A DNA stretch of 64,000 bases from assembly GCA_037349315.1 (NCBI GenBank), contig JBAIAC010000007.1, positions 3,782,001 through 3,846,000 of the forward strand. Direction: 5' to 3'. Source of the DNA: Chelydra serpentina (taxonomy: Eukaryota > Chordata > Testudines > Chelydridae). Shown here piece by piece: positions 37,801 to 43,384 of the stretch (positions are counted from its first letter, which is position 1; every line of letters starts with the position of its first letter). Both the position numbers and the translations under genes were made by a program. The notes beneath the pieces were generated by a model. It did not search any database. It was given only the letters and a program-made list of their open reading frames with translations, and was not told where the DNA came from.

Positions 37801-40800
37801 AGAAGTTGGTCCAATAAAAGATATTACCTCACCCATCTTCTCTCTAATATCCCGGGACCACTGTTCCCTCTAAGCTGTGCGCGTGTGCGCACACGCACAG
37901 ATCCTAAACCCCGCGCACACGGCGAAACACCACGCGCACAAAAATTGGCACAGAAGCACAACAATTTGCATAGAAGAAATTTTTTGCACACACGGCCTGT
38001 CAAAAATTAGAGGGAACATTGCCCGGAACTGATATGGCTAAAACTACACTGCATACAGAAAGAAAATTCTACACATTTGTAAACTACGTTATTTGCTAGT
38101 ACAGCCATTTTCAAAAAATTGTCCATAGTGAGAACCAGATATTGGATTGTCTCATGAACCACCGCTCCTTTGTGATTACATATCATCCCTGGGGTAAATA
38201 GAGCAATTGTTTTCTATGAAAAAACAATATTAAGAAATTACTTTTGATTTATACAGAACTAAGTTAGTTTTCTTTAGTGCAGTTTAGCAGGTGGAAGCAA
38301 GATCAGGCAGCTCCATGTGCTCAGTCAGCGTCCTGGGACTATAAGCAAGTGCTTATACCCTTATCTGAAAAACTTGTTTACAATAGTTAGAACTGTCAGC
38401 TTGGCAATAAAGTTTTGAATGTAAGTACACATGACCCAAAACTAGGGATTTTAAAGGAATTACAACATTCACAGTTCTTACACACATCTAATTCTGTTTT
38501 TTTTGTTTACAAATTGGGAGAAGACAAACCATGGACTGCTGAGATCTAGCTGACATAACAGTTTGTTCCGCTTGGCTCTTTGCTTTTGATCTTGTAATCC
38601 TTGCAGAAGAAGTAGGAGCAACCTAGACGCATGCCCAAAGAAACAGAAGTTAGTGTATTCCTTTCCCCTCTCTCCAGTTGCAGCAATTAAGAAAAGGCTT
38701 TGACATACTAAGGACAGGTGTATACTACAAAGATTTGCCTGCAGTGCTATACTAGTTAAATCACACTCCTGAGAGCACTATGTTACCACCAACCCCATGT
38801 AGATGCAGCTTTATACTATAGCAAGAGACTCCTTTTGCATTATAGCTTATGTTGTTTGGGGATGTGGTTTAACTATACTGACAAAAGAATTACTTTTGCT
38901 GGTATATGCCTCCACTCCGTTAAGAGGTACAGGTATACCGGCAAAGCCTTTGTAGGGCACACTAGCTCTAGGTGGTTCTGTCCTAGTTCAAGAATGCAAG
39001 TTTATACACCATAGAAATCTATTCCACTTTGTTTATAAAAAACAGGCCAGTCACCACTGGTATAACATTGACTCCATTCATGTTACACCAGTGATGAAGT
39101 CAGTCCACTGTCTTTGATTTAGTAAAAATTATATGTATAATTTCTATTAATTTCTCACTGTATGAAAAAACATATAAAGCATTATTTAACATGTGCCATT
39201 GAAGACCAGTACAAATTTTACTCTTCATTACCTTCTCCTTTGGCTTGACTATCACTGGGTTCTGTGGTACAAATGGAAGAAAGCCAGGTGCATTAGGTCT
39301 GTAAAGCCCAACTTTAAACACTCCCCGTTTAGCTTTCTCTCTTTGTTCTTTTAGTTTTCGAAGTTCTTTTTCCTCTTTGTAGCGCTGGAGCATTTCTTTG
39401 CGCTCATTTTCACTTTTATTGATGGCTGCATTTGTAGTTTGTTCTATGAAAAGACAGAAATGGACATTTTACAAAATTCTGAAGACACTTTACTCTCTCA
39501 AATTTTGTTACAGGATAACATAACCAGAATACTAATGTTGCCTGGAAGGTTACACAAGTCATTGGATAAATATTTAGAATTCTCCTATTTAAGATACAAG
39601 AGGATGATGCTGAATTGCAGCAGAAAGTTGCTCTCACTGTTTACTTTGAGATTGTGCTTGCATTACAAGTTTCAGCTAAGGGTTTGTCTATTATTTATTG
39701 TTATTACAATATGATGGGGGCTAATTTAGCTACAACTAATCAGGAAAAAGACCTTGGAGTCATTGCGGATAGTTCTCTGAAGATGTCCATGCAGTGTGCA
39801 GCGGCAGTCAAAAAAGCAAACAGGATGTTAGGAATCATTAAAAAAGGGATAGAGAATAAGAGAATATTGTATTGCCCTTATACAAATCCATAGTGCGCCC
39901 ACATCTTGAAGACTGCGTACAAATGTGGTCTCCTCATCTCAAAAAGGATATACTGGCATTAGAAAAGGCTCAGAGAAGGGCAACTAAAATGATTAGGGGT
40001 CTGGAATGGGTCCCTTATGAGGAGAGATTAAAGAGGCTAGGACTTTTCAGCTTGGAAAAGAGGAGACTAAGGGGGGATATGATAGAGGTATATACAATTA
40101 TGAGTGATGTGGAGGAAGTGAATAAGGAAAAGTTATTTACTTGTTCCCATAATAGAAGAACTAGAGGCCACCCAGTGAAATTAGTGGGCAGCAGGTTTAA
40201 AACAAATAAAAGGAAGTTCTTCTTCATACAGCGCACAGTAAACCTGTGGAATTCCTTGCCTGAGGAGACTGTGAAGGCTAGAACTATAACAGGGTTTAAA
40301 AGAGAACTGGATAAATTCATGGAGATGAAGTCCATTAACGGCTATTAACCAGGATGGGTAAGGAATGGTATCCTTAGCCTCTGTCAGAGGGTGGTGACGG
40401 ATGGCAGGAGAGAGATCACTTGATCCTTACCTATTAGGTCCACTCACTCCGGGGCACCTGGCATTGGCTACTGTCAGTGGACAGGATACTGGGCTGGATG
40501 GACCTTTGGTCTGACCCAGTACGGCCATTCTTATGTTCTTATTGTGTATTAGTGCTAGGAGCCCTGGTCATGGACCAGGTCCCCAGTTAATATATATAAT
40601 ATAAATATATAAATGGAGATATGCCAATCTCCTAGAACTGGAAGGACCTTGAAAGGTTATCGAGTCCAGTCCCCTGCCTTCACTAGCAGGACCAAGTACT
40701 ATCCCCTGACAGATTTTTGCCCCAGATCCCTAAATGGCCTCCTCAAGGATTGAACTCACAACCCTGGGTTAGCAGGCCAATGCTCAAACCACTGAGCTAT

Positions 40801-42616
40801 CCCTCCCCCCCAAGTTGTGCTTGGCACTATACAAACATGAAAGAAAAAGACAATTCCTGCCCCCAAAGAGTTTACAATCTATGTGTAGGAGCAGCCAGGG
40901 GGCTCCACTCTGCACGCTGCCCCTGCCCCAAGCGCCACTTCCGCAGCTCCCATTGGCCGGGAACCCGTCAATCCCAGCCCAGAGCACCCCAAACCCCTCA
41001 TCCCCAGAGCCCTCACATCCCACTCCAGAGCCCTCACCCCCACACAGCACAGAGCCCCGCACCCTGAACTCCTTATTACTGGCCCCACCCTGGAGCTCAC
41101 ACCCCAACCCCAATTTTGTGAGCATTCATGGCCCACCATACAATTTCTATTCCCAGATGTGGCCCTCGGGCTAAAAAGTTTGCCCACCCCTGACCTACAG
41201 AGTCCACGCCTATGACTGCAATATGCTATACCTTACTGGAATCGGTTTTGTATCTGAGTTGCTGCATGCCTGCAGCAGTGCACTTATGAAGATATTTTGT
41301 TATCTCTTCTCCTTTGTTCTCCTGCTTGGGACTTTTCCACTCTGCTTCCCTGCAGAGTTGGAGAAAGTAACTTGTTCTTGGCTGCTAGTCATTAGGAGTT
41401 AATGGTCCAGTTGCAGGGTCTGCCAGTCACATGTGTTAATTCCAGCCAGTTCTTGCTAAGATACCTTGTTCCAACCCAGATGCCAGGTGTTTTTTATTTC
41501 AGTTTAGATGTACCCTCTGTGACATCCAGCTATGTGTCCAGAGCAGGAATCAACCCCACAGTAAGGGCTTGTCTATACTACTGAGCCTTTGCCAGTATAG
41601 CTATGCCAGCAGCAGCCACTGTCTCTCAACCAGGAAGCCAACAGAAGGAGTTCTACTGGCATAGCCACACCACCTCCCCCAAACATTAGCTAAGACAACA
41701 AAAGCATTCTTCTATTGACCCAGTTCTGCCCAAACCAGGAATTCTGCCAGCATAGCTATGTCGGCTAGGGGTGTGTGATTCTTTTCCACACACTTAACCA
41801 GCCCCACTTTGTAGTGTAGGTGCAAGCATCACCACTCAGTGGGTAAACTGAGTCACCCATATGTAAATAAAAATACCAAAAAAATCTTGCATTTTCCACA
41901 GCACTTTACAGACATTAGTATGTGTTATAAGCACATTGGAAGGTGTTATAGGTAGATGCAAGCCAGAGAGATATTAGCAAATGTTTGAGCTGTTGGCTAG
42001 ACAATTTATAGCAGTCAATCATTTATTAAAACATCTATTAATCATAGGCAGCTTATAAATGGAATCAATAAAATGTGCCCACAATAAGATATGCATGAAA
42101 GCCAATGCAGGTTGAAGAATGTACCATGATCATTGAAATGGGGGGGAAAAGGGAAGAACTGTATATTAGTCTTTTATCTATCAATCCAATTCATAGTCAG
42201 TAGAACTGGACTGGTAGCCAAGGGACTCAAATCTCCCATTATCCAATGTATAATGCTCACCTCCACACACAGTTAAATCCCTATGACTGCAAATACAACT
42301 TCTTTAGCCATAAAACCAGCTTAAAGAAATGTAAGAAAATGTTAATGATGAACAGTACTATAAGCTTTTACTCACTCGGTTTAGCTGTGGTCTTCTCCTG
42401 AGAGCACACTTCATTTGTCTCCTCCAGCTTAGGAAGTCCCCTCTCTTTCGATAACTGGACATTGACATCTGCCAGTCCAAACTGTCTGGTCCTTTCAAAT
42501 TGCTTGTGTCTGTTCTCCTTTTGAATCAGTGACTTCCTGCGTGCAACTTTTGTTCTAAGCGTTTCTGTGCTCAGATCCTTTCTATATCGATTGGCAAACT
42601 GGGATGTAGCAGCCAT
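7721..42616 (-). CDS. DLGAP5: DLGAP5 (HURP) gene, complete coding model of 18 exons
   Basis: Disks large-associated protein 5, a microtubule-binding spindle assembly factor. In known homologues it is a Ran/importin-beta-regulated, Aurora-A-phosphorylated protein that stabilises kinetochore fibres near chromosomes. The eighteen coding exons listed separately join in phase to 2658 nt, that is 885 residues plus stop (human 846). Residues 1-80 are the basic N-terminal microtubule-binding start with a KEN box (33-35). Residues about 93-130 form a charged helix ([21 protein letters not shown] begins it). Residues about 340-372 hold [14 protein letters not shown] and VTPMTP. Residues about 458-570 are the GKAP/DLGAP homology core ([50 protein letters not shown]). 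Residues 625-640 carry [11 protein letters not shown]. The tail is serine-rich. Every intron is GT-AG and no exon is broken. It probably follows the G2/M programme, given its promoter. Confidence 0.95.
8885..9238. mobile_element. hAT-type non-autonomous DNA transposon
   Basis: Ends CAAGGGTTATCAAACTTC and AGTTTGAGAACCGCTG are imperfect inverted repeats of the CAGTGGTTCTCAAACT type. A perfect 8-bp duplication CACTAGAG lies at 8877-8884 and 9239-9246. 354 bp, GC-rich middle, no coding capacity. It lies in the last DLGAP5 intron. Confidence 0.88.
9395..9444 (-). CDS. DLGAP5: DLGAP5 coding exon 17
   Basis: Acceptor TTTCCAG|AT, donor GTG|GTAGGT. Only 50 bases: completes residue 828 (Asp) and encodes 829-844, [16 protein letters not shown]. 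Too short to stand out alone. It was placed because both phases fit its neighbours and because it resembles the human HLLDSPGL segment. Confidence 0.75.
9870..10119 (-). CDS. DLGAP5: DLGAP5 coding exon 16
   Basis: Acceptor AATTCTTCAG|GAA, donor TCAG|GTGGGT; residues 745-827. Acidic and Ser/Thr-rich. [26 protein letters not shown] begins at about 783 in two blocks that match human VVEGMELNSS and SQDVLMSSPEKNT. The SPEK motif is a possible proline-directed phosphosite. Confidence 0.93.
10120..11230 (-). other. DLGAP5: DLGAP5 intron 16
   Basis: 1.1 kb of AT-rich intron. I recognise no repeat or gene in it. Confidence 0.8.
11231..11291 (-). CDS. DLGAP5: DLGAP5 coding exon 15
   Basis: Acceptor TTTCTCTTTCAG|T, donor AAT|GTGAGT; completes residue 724 and encodes 725-744, [20 protein letters not shown]. 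Short and weakly conserved, corresponding to the human SIPESRSSIEDAQCPG region. Phases fit both neighbours. Confidence 0.85.
11381..13530 (-). mobile_element. CR1-type LINE, 5'-truncated, about 2.1 kb
   Basis: Read on the - strand this holds broken pieces of a CR1 reverse transcriptase ORF. A linker lies at 13124-13486. The RT palm follows, with [15 protein letters not shown] (about 12500) and [11 protein letters not shown] ... FADDAKL (about 12240-12360). The C-terminal domain follows, with [12 protein letters not shown] and [16 protein letters not shown] (11466-11666). The 3' end at 11381 is TCATAGAATCATAG on the + strand, the CR1-type ATTCTATGA tail repeat. Frameshifts separate the fragments, so it is dead. 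It lies in DLGAP5 intron 15 in the gene's own orientation. The 5' boundary is approximate. Confidence 0.9.
13821..14055 (-). CDS. DLGAP5: DLGAP5 coding exon 14
   Basis: Acceptor CATTTTTCAG|CT, donor AAAG|GTAAAC; completes residue 646 and encodes 647-723. Ser/Thr/Arg-rich and probably disordered ([20 protein letters not shown], then [17 protein letters not shown]). It aligns with human SSEGPSQRLGTPKSVNK and KKTLFLS. The RSASR and RKTLF sites are basophilic-kinase-like; this is inference. Confidence 0.93.
14575..15455 (+). mobile_element. Repeat with GIY-YIG-like coding remnant (Penelope-like?), copy 1
   Basis: In + frame, 14935 onward reads [19 protein letters not shown] followed by IRDKNTITC and a stop. 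After a frame change come [19 protein letters not shown] and [18 protein letters not shown]. This order (NYVGET, then arginine/histidine-rich, then W..KFI.L...LNR) resembles the GIY-YIG endonuclease at the C-terminus of Penelope-like elements. The 3' part ends with the hairpin-type sequence also seen at 37.7 kb. A second copy is at 43.4-44.3 kb. A decayed MITE of the 28359 family seems nested near 14716-14935. Confidence 0.5.
15619..15920. mobile_element. CpG-rich PIF/Harbinger-like MITE, copy B
   Basis: A 302-bp element GCCCAGGGCTACACTGG ... GAAGACAAGCCC flanked by a TTA duplication (15616-15618, 15921-15923). It carries a 20-base G tract near the left end. A hairpin TTCAGCTACGTGAATAACGT folds with its continuation. 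It also carries the core word GCTCCCCCGTCGACTCCGC. Confidence 0.7.
16462..16687 (-). CDS. DLGAP5: DLGAP5 coding exon 13
   Basis: Acceptor CAACTTTCAG|AAG, donor CCAG|GTCGGT; residues 571-645. [20 protein letters not shown] and [15 protein letters not shown] are nearly identical to human ASKPKQDDAGRIAARNRLAA and FDAGFFRVESPVKLF, the best conserved part of the C-terminal half. KVVF just before FEAG has the form of an RVxF phosphatase-docking site. The donor GTCGGT is weak. Confidence 0.95.
16688..18927 (-). other. DLGAP5: DLGAP5 intron 13
   Basis: 2.2 kb. From about 17540 to 18300 it is GC-rich, with partial internal repetition (CCTGGCTGGG, CAGTCTCTGAGCTCTG), probably an unclassified retroelement fragment. 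A Harbinger-like MITE follows (18335-18603). The rest is unremarkable. Confidence 0.65.
18335..18603. mobile_element. Harbinger-like MITE (TAGCCTACACTAG ... GTGTAGACAAGCC)
   Basis: Imperfect terminal inverted repeats GCCTAGCCTACACTAG and GTAGTGTAGACAAGCC bound about 270 bp. The class of end matches the other GTCTACAC elements in this window. No clean target duplication; non-coding. Confidence 0.5.
18928..19020 (-). CDS. DLGAP5: DLGAP5 coding exon 12
   Basis: Acceptor ATCTTCAACAG|GTA, donor AAG|GTATGT; exactly 31 codons, residues 540-570. [14 protein letters not shown] then ENGWQPVN matches the end of the GKAP homology domain (human IEDVIHKFNNLIKL, ESGWQVNN). Confidence 0.95.
19157..19975 (-). 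mobile_element. CR1-type LINE 3' fragment, interrupted by a SINE
   Basis: On the + strand it begins AAGAACATAAGAACGGCCAT and CTGGGTCAGACCAAAGGTCC, the reverse complement of a reptile CR1 3' end. After the SINE at 19357-19583 it continues with the C-terminal coding remnant on the - strand ([19 protein letters not shown] near 19900). It lies in DLGAP5 intron 11. Also present at 39.7-40.5 kb in the other orientation. Confidence 0.85.
19357..19583 (-). mobile_element. tRNA-derived SINE inserted in a CR1 copy
   Basis: Reverse complement has an A box in TAGCTCAGTGGTTTGAG and a B box in GGTTGTGAGTTCAATCC, then a body ending TTCTAGGAGATTGGCATATC and an AT repeat tail. The duplication AACCACT (19350-19356 and 19584-19590) marks the insertion. 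A close relative is at 40588-40811. Confidence 0.85.
19976..21368 (-). other. DLGAP5: Remaining part of DLGAP5 intron 11
   Basis: 1.4 kb after the CR1 fragment. AT-rich, no recognised repeat or gene; open frames at 20393-20994 match nothing I know. Confidence 0.7.
21369..21529 (-). CDS. DLGAP5: DLGAP5 coding exon 11 (GKAP domain core)
   Basis: Acceptor TTATCATCAG|CA, donor CAG|GTATGC; completes residue 486 and encodes 487-539. The peptide [52 protein letters not shown] is the defining block of the DLGAP/GKAP family and differs from human at only a few residues. This exon identifies the gene by itself. Confidence 0.98.
21530..22809 (-). other. DLGAP5: DLGAP5 intron 10
   Basis: 1.3 kb, about half occupied by a CR1/L2-type 3' fragment (22018-22605). 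The remainder is plain AT-rich intron. Confidence 0.75.
22018..22605 (+). mobile_element. CR1/L2-type LINE 3' fragment
   Basis: Contains TGCTTCAGGGTTTCAGCTGG near the left and ends GGTGAGACTAGATTACCCGG, GGTCCCTCCTGGCCTGAAAC, CTCTATGT, the 3' UTR pattern of old reptile CR1-like LINEs. No coding remnant seen. Confidence 0.6.
22810..22895 (-). CDS. DLGAP5: DLGAP5 coding exon 10
   Basis: Acceptor CTTTTTAG|A, donor GATG|GTAAGA; completes residue 457 (Arg) and encodes 458-485. [19 protein letters not shown] then KFELDIPED matches human NILQSETEKLTSHCFEWDR and KLELDIPDD, the start of the GKAP homology core. Confidence 0.96.
23501..23624 (-). CDS. DLGAP5: DLGAP5 coding exon 9
   Basis: Acceptor TTTTTTCAG|AA, donor TTCAG|GTTTGT; completes residue 416 and encodes 417-456. 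The body is variable; the C-terminal DHDVPYF matches human HHGVPYF. A 96-bp intron separates it from exon 8, the shortest in the gene. The intron on its other side (22896-23500) holds nothing recognised. Confidence 0.92.
23721..23848 (-). CDS. DLGAP5: DLGAP5 coding exon 8
   Basis: Acceptor CTATTCCTTAG|T, donor AATG|GTATAG; completes residue 373 and encodes 374-415. Lys/Ser/Gln-rich ([16 protein letters not shown]) and poorly conserved, but both phases fit and the start resembles human ATKEILAQK. The intron 23849-24303 shows nothing recognisable. Confidence 0.85.
24304..24605 (-). CDS. DLGAP5: DLGAP5 coding exon 7
   Basis: Acceptor GTGCTGTTACAG|GCA, donor GAAGC|GTAAGA; residues 273-372. [25 protein letters not shown] and [13 protein letters not shown] match human SFAPKDFMFQPLDGLKTYQ, VTPMTP and [22 protein letters not shown] (308-316) contains a second KEN box, absent at the aligned human position (LSKMENLPE). 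Confidence 0.97.
24844..25246. mobile_element. hAT-type element with decayed target duplication
   Basis: Ends AAGTGGTTCTCAACCAGGG and AAGGTTGAGAACCACTG are inverted repeats of the CAGTGGTTCTCAACC class. Flanks TTCTATCA and CTCTAGAA agree only partly. The interior contains GGGTACGCAGAGG and GGGGGTACAGTAG. Non-coding. Confidence 0.7.
25509..25584 (-). mobile_element. Short Cry-type SINE fragment with perfect target duplication
   Basis: 76 bp whose reverse complement begins CAGAGGGGTAGCCGTGTTAG and ends with ATAGACTAACAGAGGGC. A perfect 13-bp duplication GTTCTTTAAGATG flanks it (25496-25508, 25585-25597). Only the tRNA-related head is present. Confidence 0.85.
26358..27487 (+). mobile_element. 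LTR-like element, 1.1 kb
   Basis: Begins TGTGACATCC and ends GGGGAACCCATCATA (CA mutated to TA). Flanks are GTTAC (26353-26357) and GGTAC (27488-27492), an imperfect 5-bp duplication. TG...CA ends with a 5-bp duplication suggest a solo LTR. No open frame of note and no internal region. Confidence 0.4.
28359..28556. mobile_element. Harbinger-like MITE (GGGTATGTCTACA ... TGTAGACATACCC)
   Basis: Perfect 13-base terminal inverted repeats enclose 198 bp. Flanking TAT and TGT differ by one base. The interior is GC-rich with CTGAGCCCCGGGAGCTGGAG. Related sequence occurs near 14.8 kb. Confidence 0.75.
30239..30309 (-). CDS. DLGAP5: DLGAP5 coding exon 6
   Basis: Acceptor TTCAGCCTTAG|GT, donor GAG|GTATGT; residues 249-272, [20 protein letters not shown] then ENVE. 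Lys/Gln-rich and short; matches human in KNVE. Placed by phase with both neighbours. The intron 30310-31367 shows nothing recognisable. Confidence 0.85.
31368..31469 (-). CDS. DLGAP5: DLGAP5 coding exon 5
   Basis: Acceptor ATTCCTTGCAG|TG, donor ATGA|GTAAGT; residues 215-248. [20 protein letters not shown] resembles human VVQPVMPTSLRMTRSATQ. The R[IM]TR motif repeats one found in exon 3. Basic and probably microtubule-binding like the rest of the N-terminal half. Confidence 0.93.
31775..32018 (-). repeat. MIR-type ancient SINE
   Basis: Contains ATCATCCCCATTTTACAGAC, TGACTTGCCCAGGCTTACAC and GGAATTAAACCCAGACCTCC, the antisense core of MIR-type tRNA SINEs. Read on the - strand, GGTTAAGGCACAAGTTTGGG forms the tRNA head. 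Confidence 0.75.
32176..33016. mobile_element. Foldback element with ~300-bp inverted arms
   Basis: Left arm 32176-32477 and right arm 32715-33016 are nearly perfect reverse complements, starting TGTGACGGTGTTCCCCATAA and ending TTATGGGGAACACCGTCACA. They enclose a 237-bp spacer with AGCCAGCTGAAGACAAAATG. A perfect 5-bp duplication GCCTA sits at 32171-32175 and 33017-33021. No coding capacity. The right arm resembles the repeat at 1540-2288, suggesting the foldback arose by inverted duplication of one end of a longer family. Confidence 0.9.
34200..34495. mobile_element. hAT-type non-autonomous DNA transposon
   Basis: Ends CAGGGATCTCAAACTC and CGCTTGAGACCCCTG; a perfect 8-bp duplication CACTACTT at 34192-34199 and 34496-34503. 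296 bp. Contains GGCCCGAGGGCCACATCA, a word shared with the related element at 58114. Confidence 0.9.
35460..35556 (-). CDS. DLGAP5: DLGAP5 coding exon 4
   Basis: Acceptor CTTCTTTGTAG|ATC, donor AAAG|GTAGGA; residues 183-214, [18 protein letters not shown] then [14 protein letters not shown]. The second half resembles human PRQTSEKKVSDKEKK. Both phases fit. Confidence 0.9.
36269..36564. mobile_element. CpG-rich PIF/Harbinger-like MITE, copy C
   Basis: 296 bp, GGCTAGGTCTACACTAC ... GTATAGACCTACCC, flanked by TTA (36266-36268 and 36565-36567). Two strong hairpins: an arm pair around CTTCAGCTACGTGAATAACG, and ATTTATCGCGTCTTGACAAG folding with ACGCGATAAAT. It has the shared core GCTCCCCCGTCGACTCCGC and is the best preserved of the three copies. 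Confidence 0.78.
36573..36915 (+). pseudogene. Endogenous retrovirus remnant: env end and polypurine tract
   Basis: The + strand just upstream of the LTR holds a short decayed stretch (about 36655-36731) that resembles the end of a gammaretrovirus-like transmembrane envelope subunit (SWFTGLF). It is cut by stops. A purine tract, GAGGGGGGA, lies at 36906-36914 right before the LTR. gag, pol and the rest of env are missing. It lies antisense in DLGAP5 intron 3 and cannot encode a functional protein. Confidence 0.5.
36916..37315 (+). mobile_element. Endogenous retrovirus 3' LTR
   Basis: 400 bp beginning TGTGAAAGTC and ending TTTCGGTAACA, after a polypurine tract. A TATA box (TATAAAAG, 37168-37175) and a polyadenylation signal (AATAAA, 37238-37243) sit in LTR order. 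No matching 5' LTR is visible in the window. Class I (gamma-like) is inferred from the upstream remnant. Confidence 0.72.
37680..37840. repeat. Inverted hairpin repeat (AGGTAATATCTTTTATTGG)
   Basis: Arms of about 60 bp: AGGTAATATCTTTTATTGG ... CAAGCTTTTGAGCCACA against TGTGGCTCGAAAGCTGAG ... CCAATAAAAGATATTACCT. The same unit forms the end of the Penelope-like copies at 15.4 and 44.2 kb, and a further fragment is at 61384-61508. Confidence 0.8.
37859..38021. mobile_element. Short hAT-type element (TGTTCCCTCTAA ends)
   Basis: 163 bp with ends CACTGTTCCCTCTAA and TTAGAGGGAACATTG. The 8-bp flanks CCCGGGAC (37851-37858) and CCCGGAAC (38022-38029) match at 7 of 8. The interior is rich in alternating GCGCAC/GTGCGC. 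Confidence 0.82.
38530..38622 (-). CDS. DLGAP5: DLGAP5 coding exon 3
   Basis: Acceptor CATGCGTCTAG|GTT, donor ATG|GTTTGT (weak); 31 codons, residues 152-182. [20 protein letters not shown] matches human [19 protein letters not shown] almost residue for residue, so the exon is certain although its donor is poor. The intron 38623-39231 may hold a decayed Harbinger-like fragment (about 38712-38966). Confidence 0.92.
39232..39443 (-). CDS. DLGAP5: DLGAP5 coding exon 2
   Basis: Acceptor CTTTTCATAG|AA, donor AAG|GTAATG; completes residue 81 and runs to 151. [20 protein letters not shown] and [20 protein letters not shown] correspond to human KQMLQKYKEEKQLQKLKEQR and EKAKRGIFKVGRYRPDMPCF. It is a long charged helix followed by the GxFKVGxYRP motif, part of the microtubule-binding N-terminal region. 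Confidence 0.97.
39710..40542 (+). mobile_element. CR1-type LINE 3' fragment
   Basis: Encodes in + frame the CR1 ORF2 C-terminal domain (39872-40348): [53 protein letters not shown]. The 3' end is CAGTACGGCCATTCTTATGT. It is antisense in DLGAP5 intron 1. An ancient repeat split by the next SINE follows. Confidence 0.9.
40588..40811 (-). mobile_element. tRNA-derived SINE, second copy of the AT-tailed type
   Basis: The reverse complement has a TAGCTCAGTGGTTTGAGC A box and GGTTGTGAGTTCAATCC B box, then a body ending GGAGATTGGCATATCTCC and an AT-rich tail. Very close to the copy at 19357-19583. It sits inside an older repeat whose halves (AGGAGCCCTGGTCATGGACC to the left, TTGGCACTATACAAACATGA to the right) flank it. 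Confidence 0.8.
40890..41192. mobile_element. hAT-type fragment with one clear end
   Basis: The right end AAAAAGTTTGCCCACCCCTG is the reverse complement of the left end of the 58114 element. The GC-rich interior resembles it too. The left end is not visible, so the copy is truncated and the start is approximate. Confidence 0.55.
41565..41830. mobile_element. Harbinger-like MITE, decayed
   Basis: The left end GGGCTTGTCTATACTACTG follows TAA; the right end is CTTTGTAGTGTAGGTGCAAGC. Inverted ends match imperfectly over about 17 bases. The interior contains TATAGCTATGCCAGCAGCAG. No coding capacity. Confidence 0.5.
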
Positions 42617-42626
42617 CTTAACTATC
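42376..42626 (-). CDS. DLGAP5: DLGAP5 coding exon 1, with start codon
   Basis: Acceptor AACTTATTCTAG|GATAGTTAAG ATG; the start codon is 42616-42614 and the donor CGA|GTGAGT follows residue 80. [40 protein letters not shown] and [10 protein letters not shown] match human MSSSHFASRHRKDISTEMI, IAHRKSLSQKENRHKEYER and RHFGLKDVNI. The KEN box at residues 33-35 is conserved. Human homology starts at this Met, which decides the start. The first 10 bases are 5' UTR. Confidence 0.97.
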
Positions 42627-42912
42627 CTAGAATAAGTTTATAAGGAATTAGAAAATAAGACAAATGATCAAGTTCTGTTTTATTGTAATTTTACATTAAA
42701 GCTTTTTTGAAGTAGCCACTGAAAGCTTCCAAGTACCTCATTTTTGTTAGAATTTCAGTAATGGCTCTTCACTACAACCATATGCATCAGACACTAAAAA
42801 TACTTTTAACCAGTGGATCCTAAGCCACTGGCATCATACTGTTCTGGTAGGGTAGGCTTTTGCCACCGGACTGGTACTTTCCTGGCTATCCTTACTGGGT
42901 GATGTTCTATGC

Positions 42913-43101
42913 CAGTGCTACTCAAAGTGGTGGTCCGCGGACCGGTGCCGGTCTGTGAAGCATCGACTGCCAGTCCGCGGCGAGTTTCCAGGGAAGAAAG
43001 AGAGAGAGAATAGTATAATGGCACAAATATGGCACCGGTCCCTGGCACATTGGGGGGGGAAAATTGCCGGTCTGCCACATCAGATAGTTTGAGAAGCACT
43101 G
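42913..43101. mobile_element. Short hAT-type element
   Basis: 189 bp with ends CAGTGCTACTCAAAGTGG and ATAGTTTGAGAAGCACTG. Flanks TTCTATGC (42905-42912) and TCCTATGC (43102-43109) match at 7 of 8. It contains GGTCCGCGGACCGGTGCCGG. Confidence 0.85.
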
Positions 43102-43384
43102 TCCTATGCAACCACACTCATTCATTCTAACGAATCATACAAGTAAACCAAAACACTGTAGAAGCTACTTAGAAGCCATACTGTCATTGACAATTTAGAT
43201 TATGAACTTGTTGGGGCAGGAACCTTTTGTGTTGGGAGAATTCCTAGCACAATGGGCCCATGACAGTTGATTGGGGCCCATAAATGTTACTGCAATACAA
43301 ATAACAAATAACTACCATCATTTAGAGAGTCTAGCAGACTTAAGAATTTAAACTCCTAGGCTCATCTTTTGAAGGTGTTGAGTA

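Larger units (their letters stand above)
35557..38529 (-). other. DLGAP5: DLGAP5 intron 3
   Basis: 3 kb. Contains Harbinger-like copy C (36269-36564), an endogenous retrovirus 3' end (36573-37315), a hairpin repeat (37680-37840) and a hAT element (37859-38021). 35557-36265 and 38030-38529 hold nothing recognised. Confidence 0.75.
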
